Shown here: piece by piece, positions 49,359 through 61,398 of the stretch
How the letters are laid out: the number at the start of each line of letters is the position of its first letter
Numbering within the stretch: position 1 is the stretch's first letter
Assembly (NCBI GenBank): GCA_026874595.1
Contig: CM049311.1
Coordinates: forward strand, 68,799,453 to 68,863,452
DNA from: Sipunculus nudus
Taxonomy: Eukaryota; Annelida; Sipuncula; Golfingiida; Sipunculidae
Direction of reading: 5' to 3'
DNA: 64,000 nucleotides
The notes under the pieces: generated by a model
Databases searched by the model: none
Told to the model about the DNA's origin: nothing
Seen by the model: only the letters and a program-made list of their open reading frames with translations
Made by a program: the position numbers and the translations under genes

Positions 49359-50147
49359 ATGTACGGAAAATCTAAACGATCAAGATCAACAGTATCAAGC
49401 TCTTCTTCTTCGTCCCCTAGTACCCCACATAAATATCAGAGGTTTAATTTGTCAGATAAAAAGGGAAAATCAGTTGAAAAAATGGCACTTACTACAGACA
49501 CATTAAGAAAAATGCTGAATGAGTTGGAGGAAAAAAAAGTAAGACAAATTACAGAAAGATTTGATTCAACAGTTCAGCTGTTAGAAAGTAAAGTCATGAC
49601 ACTGGAAAGTGAAAATGAAGGCTTGAAAAGTGATATTAAAAGATTATCAGATCAGGTTGCTCATTTAGAAGCGGTGACAAGCATGTCCTGTACAGAAGCT
49701 AGAGAGGCTCAGAGGAGGTCAGTTGAACTTGAACAGTACTCTAGAAAAGCAAATATTAGGATTTTTGGTATTGGAGAGAGGGATCAAGATGAAATAGGTG
49801 TAGAAAATTGCAAAGAAATTGTGCAAAAGTTTTGCAAAGAAAAGCTTGGGGTTGACATTGAAAGAAAAGATATTGATGCTGCCCATAGAGTTGGTAAATA
49901 TACTGGAAATAATGCTGCTCCTGGAAAGGGGCCCAGGGCAATTATTGTTAAATTTCTGGGAAGAGAGGTCAAAGAAATAGTGATGAAGGAAAGGAGAAAA
50001 TGCTAAGGATCAAGAGTAGTAATAGTGGATGATTTGTGTAAAGATCCTCATGAACTGTACAACAGAGTAAAAAATGACCAAAGTATATCTTTAACTGTAG
50101 TTTCCAATTTTTGTAAAGAAGACAAATGGAGACCAGAAAACTTTTGA
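49359..50147 (+). pseudogene. LINE ORF1-like protein relic (coiled coil plus RRM-like domain), one premature stop
   Basis: A 215-codon frame runs to an in-frame TAA at 50004, then stays open 46 more codons to TGA at 50145 (262 codons in register). Residues 5-30 are basic and Ser-rich. Residues about 50-115 form a coiled coil with Leu/Val/Ile heptads and many Glu/Lys. Residues 120-140 (RSVELEQYSRKANIRIFGIG) and 191-211 (GPRAIIVKFLGREVKEIVMK) bracket an RRM-like fold. Beyond the stop, GSRVVIVDDLCKDPHELYNR matches the usual C-terminal domain. This is the L1-ORF1/Transposase_22-type nucleic-acid chaperone of invertebrate non-LTR elements, which coats its own RNA. No ORF2 follows. Apart from the stop it looks well preserved. 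Confidence 0.8.
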
Positions 50148-50298
50148 GCAAGTGACATCATCTATTCTTTCTGCTGCCTTGAGAGAATGCCCACAAAGCA
50201 AAAGGGTAAATAATGTTTTTGATGTCTATCAAGAACACAGCAGAAACCGTTTTTTGTCTCTTAGGTCAGACATGGAATGTTCCGTCAAGTGTCATTAA
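50140..50298 (+). pseudogene. Fragment of an uncharacterised invertebrate protein family, +1 frame
   Basis: Overlapping the end of the ORF1 relic in the +1 frame is TFEQVTSSILSAALRECPQS then KRVNNVFDVYQEHSRNRFLS, ending at TAA 50296. The word NVFDVY.E.S followed by basic residues recalls a motif in uncharacterised proteins of corals and molluscs, possibly from mobile elements. The frame join suggests either a frameshift in one protein or two abutting fragments. Family recall is weak. Confidence 0.3.
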
Positions 50299-50853
50299 TG
50301 CATTGGAAATCTTCACATTTAAGTTCTATGTCCCTAACACCAACCTGCAAAATATTAATTATCACAAATATTTATTTTGCACCTAAAAGATGAAATTAAA
50401 CCCCGTCAAATGCCACCTTGTAAAGAATGTCTTTACAAGCATAGCAAACGTGCAAACTACCAAACAGTTGTTACTAATAGCCAGTCTGGATAAATGTATG
50501 TATATTCTCATATATCCATTTGTTTAACTCTTAAATCATAACGTGTTTGCAACGGATAGCTGAAAACATGCATTTTAATTTTCATCCAGAGATGGTTTAA
50601 TTATTTTGTATACTTCATACTTTGTTTTTTAATATGAAGAAATTAAGTTTTGCCAGAATAAGAAATAAAAACTAATTTGAACGTTCCCAGAGAAAACAGG
50701 ACCTGTTTTATACTTTATTACTGACAGAGAAGCCTTGGAATAGTTAAATAATAGAGAAAGCATGTATGCCGTGGACATGTAGAAAGTTGAACACGTTCAA
50801 TATTTTATGACCGTACATATTTTTGGCTGCAGATGTTTTCTTGGATATAAAAA
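50299..50853. other. AT-rich non-coding
   Basis: Nothing recognised. Confidence 0.5.
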
Positions 50854-52220
50854 TATGCAAATGTATGTAAACTCATGTTAAATGTATAAAGCATGCATAC
50901 AATCTATCTCGCTTAATATTCAAAAGACAAAGAGAGTTAAGTTGAAAGCTGTGCATAAAGTTGAGAGATCGTTTAGTTGAAAATGGATAAATTAATAATT
51001 GAATGCTTTAACGTGTGGATATTTAAATTATCCAATGCTTTAAAAGGTCGATATTTTTATATAAATTATGCAAATTTATTTATTTTCATTGAGAATACTG
51101 TATCGTGCAATATACCAACCTCCCCTCTGACACTCAATGTCATGAGATCAGAGACAAGGATTTCAAAGCTATTCAATCTTGATGTACAGTTTTCACCTAA
51201 ATTATGGAAATTCATGGAAATTCAATCATTGTCATTTTAATGTCTCATGTTTATTCATTAAGATGCAAATATTATGAATATCAATGAGCATCTGATATGA
51301 ATGTGTTGTATATTTCATTTTCATTCCAGCAATATAAAGTAATGCCGAACGTGTGATTTAATAATAAAAAAAAACAGGACTGTAAATCTGTGCAACATAA
51401 ATGTGCCATTTTGATCTAAATTGCAGAAATATTTTCAGATTTATGCAAAAAGTCTAATTTAATATGCAAATTTCATTTGTGTATTTAGTAAATATATATT
51501 CCGCTGTGAAAATTACATAGAAAACCATGCATACTTAAACCTTACAAAATGATCCATTTGATAGACAATAACAGATGCAATGATAGATAAATCAGGAACA
51601 TTGTCATTATAATAGTGTCTCATGTATATTCATTAAGATGTTAATATTATGAATATCGATGAGGCTCTAATATAAATGTGTTGTACACTTCATTTTTTCC
51701 CAGCAATGTAAAGTTTATGCTGAAAGTGTTGATTTATTAAAAAAACAGAATTGTGAATCTGTTCAATATAAATGTGCAAATTTGATCTAAATTATAGAAA
51801 TTTATTCAGAATTATGCAAAAAGTCTCATTTAATATGCAAATTTTTATTGTGTATTTGCTAAATATATATTGTGCTATGAAAATTACAGAGAAAACCATG
51901 GAAACTTGCATGCTAACAAAATCATCTATTCCATATGTCGTAGACAATAACAGCTGCAGTGACCGATAAATCAAGAACACGGTCATTATGGTAGTGTACG
52001 ATGAATAATCATTAAGATGCAAATAAGATGAATGATAATGATTATCAAACATAAATGTATTGCGTATTTCATTTCCTGTCCATCAAGATAAAGTTTAAGC
52101 TGAAAGTGTTTATTTTACAAAATACATAGGACTGTGAACATATGTTTGGTGTAAAAAATGTGAATTTTTACTAGAAAATTTGCATATATTTGCATACAGC
52201 AAAATATGCAAATTATTTTG
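50854..52220 (+). repeat. Tandem repeat of about 375 bp with recurrent ATGCAAAT octamers
   Basis: Units start at about 51241, 51616 and 51995 (periods 375 and 379). Each opens TGTCTCATGT(T/A)TATTCATTA or a variant and continues through GTGTTGTA..TTCATTT, AAAACAG(A/G)(A/C)CTGT..., TTTGATCTAAATT..AGAAAT, TTATGCAAAAAGTCT, TAATATGCAAAT and TAGACAATAACAG(A/C)TGCA. The third unit is incomplete, and a partial older unit precedes the first. The exact octamer ATGCAAAT occurs seven times and its complement twice between 50854 and 52213. No coding capacity. Confidence 0.75.
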
Positions 52221-54560
52221 TGTGTAGAAAATATTATTAAAAATAAATATCTTTCTTCTGGTGCATTTTGGCGTTTATTTCATCCTTTTATACACAAAAC
52301 TAACAAGGTTATGGCCTTCTTTGTAAATTTCATAATAACTGCCAGAATTATCACGATTGCCATGGAAACAGGCTCATGTTTTATAGAAAGCTACCACTCC
52401 CAATCTGCTATCATGCGTTTTTGTAATCTATGGATCAATGCCTTTAGAAAAAATAATGCTAGCAATTGCCCCTCTTTTGGTACCGGCGAACCCCTCGGGC
52501 TGATAGACTGTATGGCATAACGTTCACACTGACTATATACATGCACGGGGTCGGAATGATCATGAAGTCATAATCTTTTAGGTTGTATCGAGATTTTATA
52601 ATGTCCTCCTTAACGCTAGGCTCTGACGGGGTTCAAGCTTAATCTAACGCCTTAAGTTAAGCTACTTGACATAATCATATCTGGCAGGAACTACATATTA
52701 TTGAGCCCTTCTGATAAAGAAAGTATTTAAATATATCCAATTTAAGTTATCAATGTATATTGGACTTCAATTTCCGCGGCATGAACAATTTAAGTGTCTC
52801 TAACAGCCACCCGTTCAACGATGGCAATATGCTGTACATAATTAATGTACTTTACTCAGAGCGTAGTACGTAATGGGGTCTATAAATGGGAAGGAATAGG
52901 TCAAACATGAATTAGTTACATAATATGTGTATTAAGTAATGAAAGAAAAGGATGCAGTTTTGCTACTTCAAGTTAATGACTTAGAACATATCCAGTGTAG
53001 TTGTAATATATCACTTTTTTATGCGCTTGCATGTTTATCAGAACATTTCGTTCACCGTGCTTTTGAAAGTATAGTTTTACACTATATACCTATGCTACTC
53101 ATGCCTTTTAAGTTTTATTTTTAGTTACCTCCGGTTTCCAGAGATCCGAAGCTTCACTTATCGAGTTTGATCTCCTGTAAGTGGAATTGTAATGAAGGAC
53201 TTTCCTGGATTTCCACCTTGGTTCACTATATTTACTAGAATTATTGTCAACATCCTTAGCATATACATACTCAGAATTGATATAATATAATCAACTATAA
53301 TATAATAAAATACAATGTAATATAATATATAATATGATATAATATATTAAGCATGTCTCTGAAATGAGACATTTTAGCGTGGGAATAATATAATAATATA
53401 AAGAGAGTGCAAGATTAAACCCTTTACAAAGACAGATTACAGAAAATGCCATTGTAATGGTGAAATCCAGGACTGTAAATATAACCTATGTATGCAAGTC
53501 ATGCTCAGGGAGACAGTATATAGAAACAATACTTCCCCCTCCCTGCATGTATATGGCTCGATAATACCATCATAATTTTGAGCTAGAGGATATGGCTTGG
53601 GCTTTAACTTCGTATAAAAATTGAATTCCGTTCATATTGAAAACCCAAAATGTCGTAAACAATAAATCTGATTTTAATATTGCCGTAAAATTGTTGTTCA
53701 TGCCAGTTTTTAATTAATTATATATTGAGAGTCACCTTTGGATGAGGTAAGGATGGATTCATACCACAGATAAAATGATCAGATAATATTCAAGACTGCC
53801 GATAAAGGGCGAGGCGGCTATAACTTGACTTATGCTGGATATAGATTCAAAACAATAATATACATAAAACGACCCGGCAACATTTAACATATGTTTGTTT
53901 TGTTAACGGTTTACGATGGTAGATTTTTTATGATATTTCTCATGTTATTTTTATGATGCTGTATGGCAAGGTTGCCTGGCATCTAATCGCAAAAGAAAAA
54001 AAAACGAAATTGTTGCCCTTAAAAGGCCATCATTTTTTTATATCCATGCAAGGCAGTGCCAAGTACCCAGACAGAGTCGTTATGACTTGGATGCAGACTG
54101 CCTGCACCGTTCATTTTTGTTGATTAGACATCAGGTCTGTAGAATAAACTCACTAGATTAACCGCTAATCTCAGCTTTTGTAGCAACCCTTAGCTGAAAA
54201 GTACCTGCGGTGGATTCGTATAATTTCCCCAAAGTGATGCTAGTGTTAAACAAATAACCATACATAATCGGTCTGAAATTAAACTGACAAGTTAAAAAAA
54301 GTATGATAAAAGTAATGACTGACATAATTAGCAACCGCTCTTTTATCACAGACACGATTTTGTACTTTGTACCGTGTATTTCCAGGGTATGCCCACAGTT
54401 ACCATGCAATAACCCATTTGTACACTGTTAAAACGTATATCTGCAGTCATGCTGGAAGGATCCGCAGGTGCAATAGACACAGGCCCTGGGTAACACCCAT
54501 ATACAAAATAAAGCAGTCAAGCAATCCCGAACCGAAATGAAAACTCTGCAGATGTTCAAA
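52221..54560. other. AT-rich non-coding stretch
   Basis: No gene is recognised. 53280-53350 is a TAATATAA low-complexity tract. The 104-codon plus frame at 52206-52520 has no known motif. GTAAGG and GTAAGT sites at about 53746 and 53176 lack supporting exons. Confidence 0.45.
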
Positions 54561-54684
54561 CATAGGTTAAGAATTAGATAAGTCAGCAAATGTAGGTGGT
54601 AACCTAGAACCCTCACTCTTCAGACATTCATACATAGGTTAAGAATGAGATATGTCAGCAAATGGAGGTGGTTACCTAGAACCC
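54561..54684 (+). repeat. Two-copy tandem duplication, 72-bp period
   Basis: CATAGGTTAAGAATTAGATA at 54561 and CATAGGTTAAGAATGAGATA at 54633 each continue GTCAGCAAATG(T/G)AGGTGGT(A/T)ACCTAGAACCC. The second copy runs into a C homopolymer (54682-54697). Confidence 0.85.
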
Positions 54685-54697
54685 CCCCCCCCCCCCA

Positions 54698-56190
54698 AAT
54701 AATCTTTAAAAATATATAAGTTGCTACATTTTCTCTCCTTCCTTCTGACGACATAAAAAATTCCAAGACGATATATCTTCTTTGCATGGACACATATTTC
54801 CTTTGCTAGAATACACTAACGTGCAACCAATTTAATCCACTTTGAAGAAAAATTATATACATATTGTCGAAATCATCGTTTAGTCGGTAAATACACTCAC
54901 AAGAATTCTTCTCATCTGACAGGTAGGGTGTTTTTTATATGGGTCCAATCGTCCACTGACTTTCTCTATTAATACTTTTACATTTAGTTTCTTCCATTCA
55001 TACCCAGGTTAGTTCCATAAATATTATGCTCTACCGTACCTCCGCAAATGATCGAAAATAAAATGATCACTCGTTACCGGAAGCCAACATATCGCACCAC
55101 ATTCGGCCCAGGATTAATAGAAAACTAACGTAGTGTAAATTAGTGGAATAGGCCTAAATCAGAAAGTAATGAGACCATCTGGACAGACCGATATTAATCA
55201 GACAGCATTTATTGTGTAGCAACTCCGCCGTTGTAATAGAGCAACAATATTCGCGGTTTTTTCAGTCTGCTCATTTCTCTTGGCTGATTTTCCAAAGGGT
55301 GATGTTAGGTCTCACTTTTGAGATTGTTTACACAAATACTCCAAGAGTTCGGTCGCATACATTTTATATTTTTCGCTCGTGCCATTGTTGGAATGTATTG
55401 TATAACAAACTGGCCTAACATGTCACTCTTTCAGATAATATATTAAAATTCAATCCTGGCTCGGAAAGAAGGCATAAATTTGATGTTGTCTGCCCTGTAA
55501 GAATGAGTATTATTTAAGATATATTCTTCCAATGCCAATAGATCTTGGAGTTTAAAAACAGTCTTTATTTGCATAGTTTTTATCTATAAAAAATAAGGTT
55601 TTATTAAAAATCAAGAAATTAAAAAATCGAGTAATTTAAATATGATTTTCATAAGAAACCTCAACACTATAAATTTCGTATCAATTTTATTGAAGTACAG
55701 GGCCTTGGTAATATCACATTATGACTAAAGGTAGTAAGCTGAATCCAGTTAAGAACAATGTTTCTAATGATTAATGTAAAAGAAAATTAAATTGAATACG
55801 TTTTATGCATGGATGCATACTGCTAATATACTTTGATGCATACTGCTAACGCAATGATGGACTAGGACCCCTTAACTGTTATTCTATCTTTATGCAACTA
55901 ATGCAGATAACGGACTTTTTCAAGTACAGGAATTTTATTTATGTTCAACAACTAATTTAATACGACTATGATTCAGACATGTCGTGAAGTACATGCCAAG
56001 TGGACAGGCAAATACATGACACTGAGAACATATGAGGCATGATTTGGTATTTTTCGCACCTCAATCACTTTTATTTTTTCTTTTACCTTTCCTTCATTTT
56101 TTAATGTACCTTGATGTGTACATTGCATATAAACTTACTTTCTGCCAATAGTATTCCTTTTCCAGCAGTCTCTATAATCGTAAGATAAAG
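54698..56190. other. Non-coding stretch
   Basis: Nothing recognised. A short direct repeat GATGCATACTGCTAA occurs at about 55813 and 55839. Confidence 0.5.
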
Positions 56191-57710
56191 AACAAGTGAC
56201 CAATGGGTCATGACGCTCAGCCGACTGACATGTTGACAATATGTCCTTGCACAGGCAACTAATTAAGATCATGTAGGTGGCATCATCGTTCATGCATATT
56301 TGCTTAAGTTCATCAAGACCCATAAGCACACCAAAATTGATGACAATCAAAAGAGCCTTTTCTGAGGAATCTGGCAGTTTGTGTGTATTTTGCATTTTTT
56401 TTCTGGGGTGCTCAAACATACCCCAAAACTCCGAAAATATACGTTACTGTGACCCAATTTCAGGTTTCTCGGGAGAGCTTGTAAGGAACCCTCAGGATGT
56501 CAAGTAAAAAGATTCTGGGTCCGATGGTGATGATTTGTCCCCTATTTTGGTATCAAATTTTCAATTATTCGGGGGGGGGGGGGGCTTAATTATAAGCCCC
56601 ATAGCTAAGTGAATATGGGTAACAAAGGCCTAATTTCATATTTCCAAGGAGACATTTCATGGACCTTCCTGGATTTTAAGTTAGAAGATTCTAGGTCCAC
56701 TGGTTATGATTTGTGACCTGCTTTTGTATCAAATTTTCAATAAGGCTGCGGGGTGCTTATAAGCCCCATAGCTTAGGGAATATGGGTTACAATGACCTAA
56801 TTTCACGTTTCCAAGAGACATTTCACGGACCTCCCTGGATTTTAAGGTAGAAGATTCTAGGTCTAATGGTTATAATTTGTGCCATGCTTTTGTATCAAAT
56901 TTTCAATTATGCTGGGGGAAGCTTATAAGTCCCATAAATCAGAGAATATGGGTAACAGAGACCTAATTTCAGATTTTCAAGGACATTTCACACGGACCTC
57001 CCTGCATGTCAAATTAGAAAATTCTTGGTCCAGTCGTTATAATTTGTGCCCTGTTAACAGATGACCGCTTCTGTAAAGGTCTCAAAAACAAGTAAAAAAT
57101 TGTAAAAAAATCGAAAAAAAATCAGATGGTGCCACCAGTCTGCAGAAACCGATGAAACATTGTATGACAAATATTCAGGCAAAATCATTATGGTGATCAA
57201 TGCATTAGTTGTTCAGATACTTGAGCTTTTCTATCATATTTCAATTATTCTGGGGGGGTATTTCGAAGCCCCATAGCTCAGAGGTTTTGGGTAACAGAGA
57301 CCTTATTTTAGTTTCCAAGGAGAATTTTCATAAGTCTCCCTGGATGTCTAGATACAAGATTCTAAGTCCAGTCATTACGATTTGTGCCCTGTTAAGAGAT
57401 GATCGCATTTTTTACGGTCGCAAAAATAGAGAAACAAATCGTTAAAAAAACTAAAAATACAGGTGGCGCCACCAGTCTGCAGAAACTGATTAAACACTCC
57501 ATGATCAATGTCAGAGACCTAATTTCAGGTTTCCAAAAAGATTCTTCATGGACCTCTCTTCATGTCAACTTAGGTCCAGCGGTTACAATTTGTGCCTGGT
57601 TAACGGACAGGCGGCACGACAAACGGACGGCGGACGGACGACGGACAAAGAGTGATCGCTTTAGCTCAGATTACTTTCAGTCAGCTGAGCTAAAATCCCC
57701 CCCCCCCCCC
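56191..57710 (+). repeat. Composite module repeat, copy 4, with tandem short and long modules
   Basis: It starts AACAAGTGACCAATGGGTCA at 56191 and ends TTTCAGTCAGCTGAGCTAAA at about 57694, then a C run. The landmark TATCAAATTTTCAATTA starts at 56551, 56727, 56893 and (variant) 57232, giving two short modules of 166-176 bp and one long module of about 339 bp. The long form adds the GATGACCGCTTCT ... GGTGCCACCAGTCTGCAGAA ... GGTGATCAATGCATTAG block. Each module has GACATTTCACGGACCTCCCT and GATTCTAGGTCCA. The tail is GGCGGACGGACGACGGACAA. Three plus frames at 56879-57764 are module translations, not genes. Confidence 0.8.
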
Positions 57711-58020
57711 AAATGTGCTGAATGGGAAAGAGCGAAGTATTTTATGAGCAGGTTTCAAGTCTAAGCGTCGAATTCAGGTTATCTCTTATCGCAATGAGAC
57801 TGGGTGCAATTAGCTAACTTAGCTTTGAAGATAGGAGTTAAGATGTCCATGTATATGTGCTTATCACTAGGTAAGTACTTAAAACATTCATACATCAAAG
57901 ATTATACGCCTGTATTTGTCCTTGTACCTTAGTACATATAAATGCTGTGAGAGAAGATCAGATTCGAAAGTTACAAAAAGGTTCCTTAAAGACTTGTGAA
58001 ACAAATACTCCTTTTTTAGA
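57711..58020. other. Non-coding spacer
   Basis: Contains ACTAGGTAAGTACTT at about 57867, a consensus-like donor, with no supporting exon. Confidence 0.45.
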
Positions 58021-58352
58021 GGAGCGTAGCGGCGTAATGGTTAAGAGCGTTGGATTTGTGACCGCAAGGTTGTGGGTTCGCGTCCAGTTCTGACAGCTGT
58101 CGGCGCTAAGACTCCTAAGCAAAATCTTTACTACAAGGGTGCGCTCTCTCGACCGAGGAGTGAATGGTTAATTGGAGGAAGGCAACTGTAGAACGAACCT
58201 TCTAGCGCCTTATATTGCTGCCTGGGTTGTATGCTCCCCTGAGAGCTGAGAAAAGGCTGCAAGGTAAACAAGCCTGAAAGACCAGGAGGGCAAAGTGTAA
58301 AGTCGGATGAGACTGACACCGTCGGTGATATCAGACTATAAACCCGACCTTT
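58021..58352 (+). mobile_element. tRNA-derived SINE
   Basis: The 5' head resembles a tRNA: A box TAGCGGCGTAATGG (58027-58040) and B box GGTTCGCGTCC (58075-58085) at normal spacing. Continuing non-coding body sequence follows to about 58352, where it ends AAACCCGACCTTTTTTAATT. The T run could terminate pol III transcription. The tRNA part is not a functional tRNA: no intact acceptor stem is evident and the body continues without a break. The minus-strand frame 58131-58319 is a shadow. AAAAAAAAGGTCGGGTATTA at about 58471 is complementary to the 3' end. Confidence 0.75.
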
Positions 58353-59793
58353 TTTAATTTAAGCAATAACGTTTAAACTTTACTCTTCAGTTCAAACACA
58401 TATGATGCATCAAATCGAAAGTACATAAAACAGCCTCATGGAGACTGCCACCCGGCCTGTCAAGCGGAAAAAAAAGGTCGGGTATTATCTTAAGCTACAC
58501 ATGTACCATCAAGTTGTCCAAAAGACAGCTGTCACTTTCTGTCCTTTATTCAGGAGGCAATAAGTTTTTGCTGCTGTTAGTTGGTTTGTTTGCTGGTTGG
58601 ATTGTCTGTTTTAGGAAACACCCAAGAAACAATAAATAAATTCGGGAGGTAATCGGTATTGCCAGAACGTTATAATTCACTAGTATTAGAGGAAAATTTA
58701 ATTTTCCCAACGTTTACCTGACTCTATGTTCAGATGTACAGGGATGTGGATGTGGATGTGGGCAGGGATCACTGTTGAGATTTCGGCAGAGATCACTTGT
58801 GATGGAACGAGATGGTGAGCAATGACACACAATTCTCAAATAATATATATTTACTTTGGTAACTTAACATACACCAAAGTCATCCTAGAAAATTCTGGAT
58901 GTACTGATCCAAAATGCTGGCGGCGGTATGCGGTCTCAGACCAAGTAGGCGATTCATTTCCTGCACCCCAACCGGGCTTGCTCGGTTTGCATACAATACA
59001 TATATTTCTCAGATGAACATGTAATGTTGCTGTTACTAATACACGACTCCCAAAACACCTGTCAAAGAAACACACGTTGATACTTTCATGGCAGTGTATG
59101 AGCTTATTAAGGTTTCATGCGAATGGCCTGGTCCATACGCTCTGAACACAGCGCGTGACCTCCCGGCGACCCTCCACTCACAGCGGGGGGAATAGTTGAG
59201 CATTGAGTAACCGCTGCTTATGGAGCGTACCTGGTCCCCAAAGGATGGCAATTTAAGTTTGAACATGTATTTTTTACAAGGTATAGTTAATGGTCCAGTT
59301 AATTTAATTACTGTCATTATACAACAAGAGCTATTATATTATATATATTATATTTTATAAAAAATATATGGTTGCAACATATTTTCCTAATATTTTCATG
59401 ATATCAAATATTAATTATTTTGTATGTGCATATGATATTTCTCAAACAGGATACTATTTAAAAATTTTGCTTTGCAAGCTATCATCTTTCATATGTTTCG
59501 TTTTCAATAACAATTTTGGGTTTTCCATGACAAAAAGGATAAACCTGCCAGTTGACGTGACATGTATACTGAGTGATGCATCTCATTAACCCGTCCTGTG
59601 GGGCAGAGTCAAGTCCAAGAAGACCCTCTGAGACCACACAATGGAAATCAGACTTACTGGGTCCGGGTATACCGCGTTTTTTCATCGTTTGCAAAGATAA
59701 TATATGTTCAAGTGGTGCGCTACACAGATATCGATTCCCTTTGTTGGGCTAATATGGACAGTGATATATAACACGGACTCAATACAAGCCCTC

Positions 59794-59795
<2 letters not shown>
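58353..59795. other. Non-coding stretch
   Basis: No gene or named repeat. Minus frames 59036-59317 and 59482-59694 lie in GC-moderate blocks but show no known motif. If the glutamate-receptor-like gene is real, this lies in its first intron. Confidence 0.4.

Positions 59796-59836
<41 letters not shown>
59796..59836. repeat. (AT)n microsatellite
   Basis: Pure AT array of about 20 units, ending in ACACACA. Confidence 0.95.
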
Positions 59837-59841
<5 letters not shown>

Positions 59842-60336
59842 TTTACTCTCACTTGAGAGACAGAAGTTGCACCATGTGTGTATGTGTGCTTCTGTTGGTT
59901 GTTCGTATATAAACTACACCTTGGGTGTATTCGTGTGTCTGTTGTTTGTTCGTAAATATGCGACCTCCATTGCTTTATTTGATAAAATATGTAATAAAAC
60001 AAATCATGTGGAAGAGAAGCCTCTTAAGGTTGGGCGGGGGCAGGTTTCTTATAATATTTTTTTTATCCTTTATTTCTTTAAACTCCCACCAATTAAAGTG
60101 TACAAAAATAGTTTAATTCTTAGCGTAATCTTTAATGTATACATCTCTTTTAATTGATTCAACAATAATCATTTTCTTGTTATAACATTTCAATGGTGTT
60201 TAAATGATTGATTCCAATACTAAAATTCTATGACCACCGTAAATAGCAATTTTCTTTAATTGATTTACCCATGTCAGTATTTAAGGCCTCTGTTTGCTTC
60301 AATGATATTAAAAGTCTGCAGTGTAAATACATATAA
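59837..60336. other. AT-rich non-coding
   Basis: Nothing recognised. Confidence 0.5.
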
Positions 60337-60352
60337 ATATATATATATATAA

Positions 60353-60403
<51 letters not shown>

Positions 60404-60424
60404 ATATATATATATATATATATA
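60337..60424. repeat. Interrupted (AT)n microsatellite
   Basis: Four AT arrays separated by single-base interruptions (AAAT, ACAT, ACAA). Confidence 0.95.
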
Positions 60425-60679
60425 CTGCAATGCCATTTGTTACCTATAACTAGAAGTATTTGGAATATAATATGCACAAAAGAAGACAAAATACGAATAA
60501 TCAGTGGACACTATCACATTAAATGATCCAATCAAATGTCTCAAAAGTATTACACTCCAGTTATTATTAAAATATTGATTGTTGAAGAAAAACACGTTTG
60601 TAACCATCGGTGTAATAATTTTTACAGAAGTAGCCATATTACAACAGGCGTGTCAACAGAACAAGAATTTATTATTTTG

Positions 60680-60681
<2 letters not shown>

Positions 60682-60723
<42 letters not shown>
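60682..60723. repeat. (TA)n microsatellite
   Basis: Pure TA array of about 21 units. Confidence 0.95.
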
Positions 60724-60725
<2 letters not shown>

Positions 60726-61398
60726 CTTTTAATAATGAATATACAAAGAAGCAAAAAAATTCGTCCTTCTAAACGCTCACTGTAAGTTTGATGTATTGTG
60801 TCCTGGTTGAAAGTGACAAGAAATTAACAAGGAGACAAGGCATTTTTGCAACTGTTTTGCACTGCACACACCTGCTTACGTCACTAATCAATTACGAATT
60901 TGAACAGAACAACGTATGTCTCTTTCTAGGTCAAATATCACCTTCTGTTTTTGAAATAGTTAATGCCTTGCACGTGCATATTCGCAGCAGTTTTTGTTAA
61001 CATTCCCTCTGAACCAGTTGGTCAACATATTTTCAACAATACACGTCATACAAATCTCACAAATTGGGAACTGAAAGTAAAGCATACATTTTTTAGGCAA
61101 GACCAAAATTGAAATATATTTTGTGATAATACGTATCACATTATGGAATAAAAAGGAACATTGGACCAAGGAATATTTCAAGATCTGTAGGAAGTCATAT
61201 CTCATTATGACGTCACAAACGTTAAGACCAACTTCCGGGTTCAGTCAAGAAGTACTTTTTAAAACGAACCTTGAGCTAAAACATGGTAAAATGGGTATAT
61301 TTATAACATAATTATGGTAATAGTGATGGTGTATACGAGGTCCCGTTATGTGGTGATGATATTACATTTATTTTTTTAAAAAAATATCTTTTACTCAC
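60724..61398. other. Non-coding, predicted first intron of the receptor-like gene
   Basis: On the minus strand this follows the GTGAGTAAAAG donor at 61398. No second exon was recognised. Confidence 0.45.

Noticed and set aside
46898-57764. Several frames at 46898-47193, 47203-47481 and 56879-57764 with similar translations
   Set aside because: They are translations of the composite module repeat, and their similarity reflects the repeat, not a protein family.
57843-57880. GTAAGT donor-like sites on the plus strand (also about 48778 and 53176)
   Set aside because: No adjacent coding signal. Isolated donor matches are expected by chance.
58021-58095. A bona fide tRNA gene
   Set aside because: The B box deviates from consensus, no intact acceptor stem is evident, and a SINE body follows without a break.
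59682-60785. Frames with YIYIYIYI stretches
   Set aside because: They are read-throughs of TA microsatellites.
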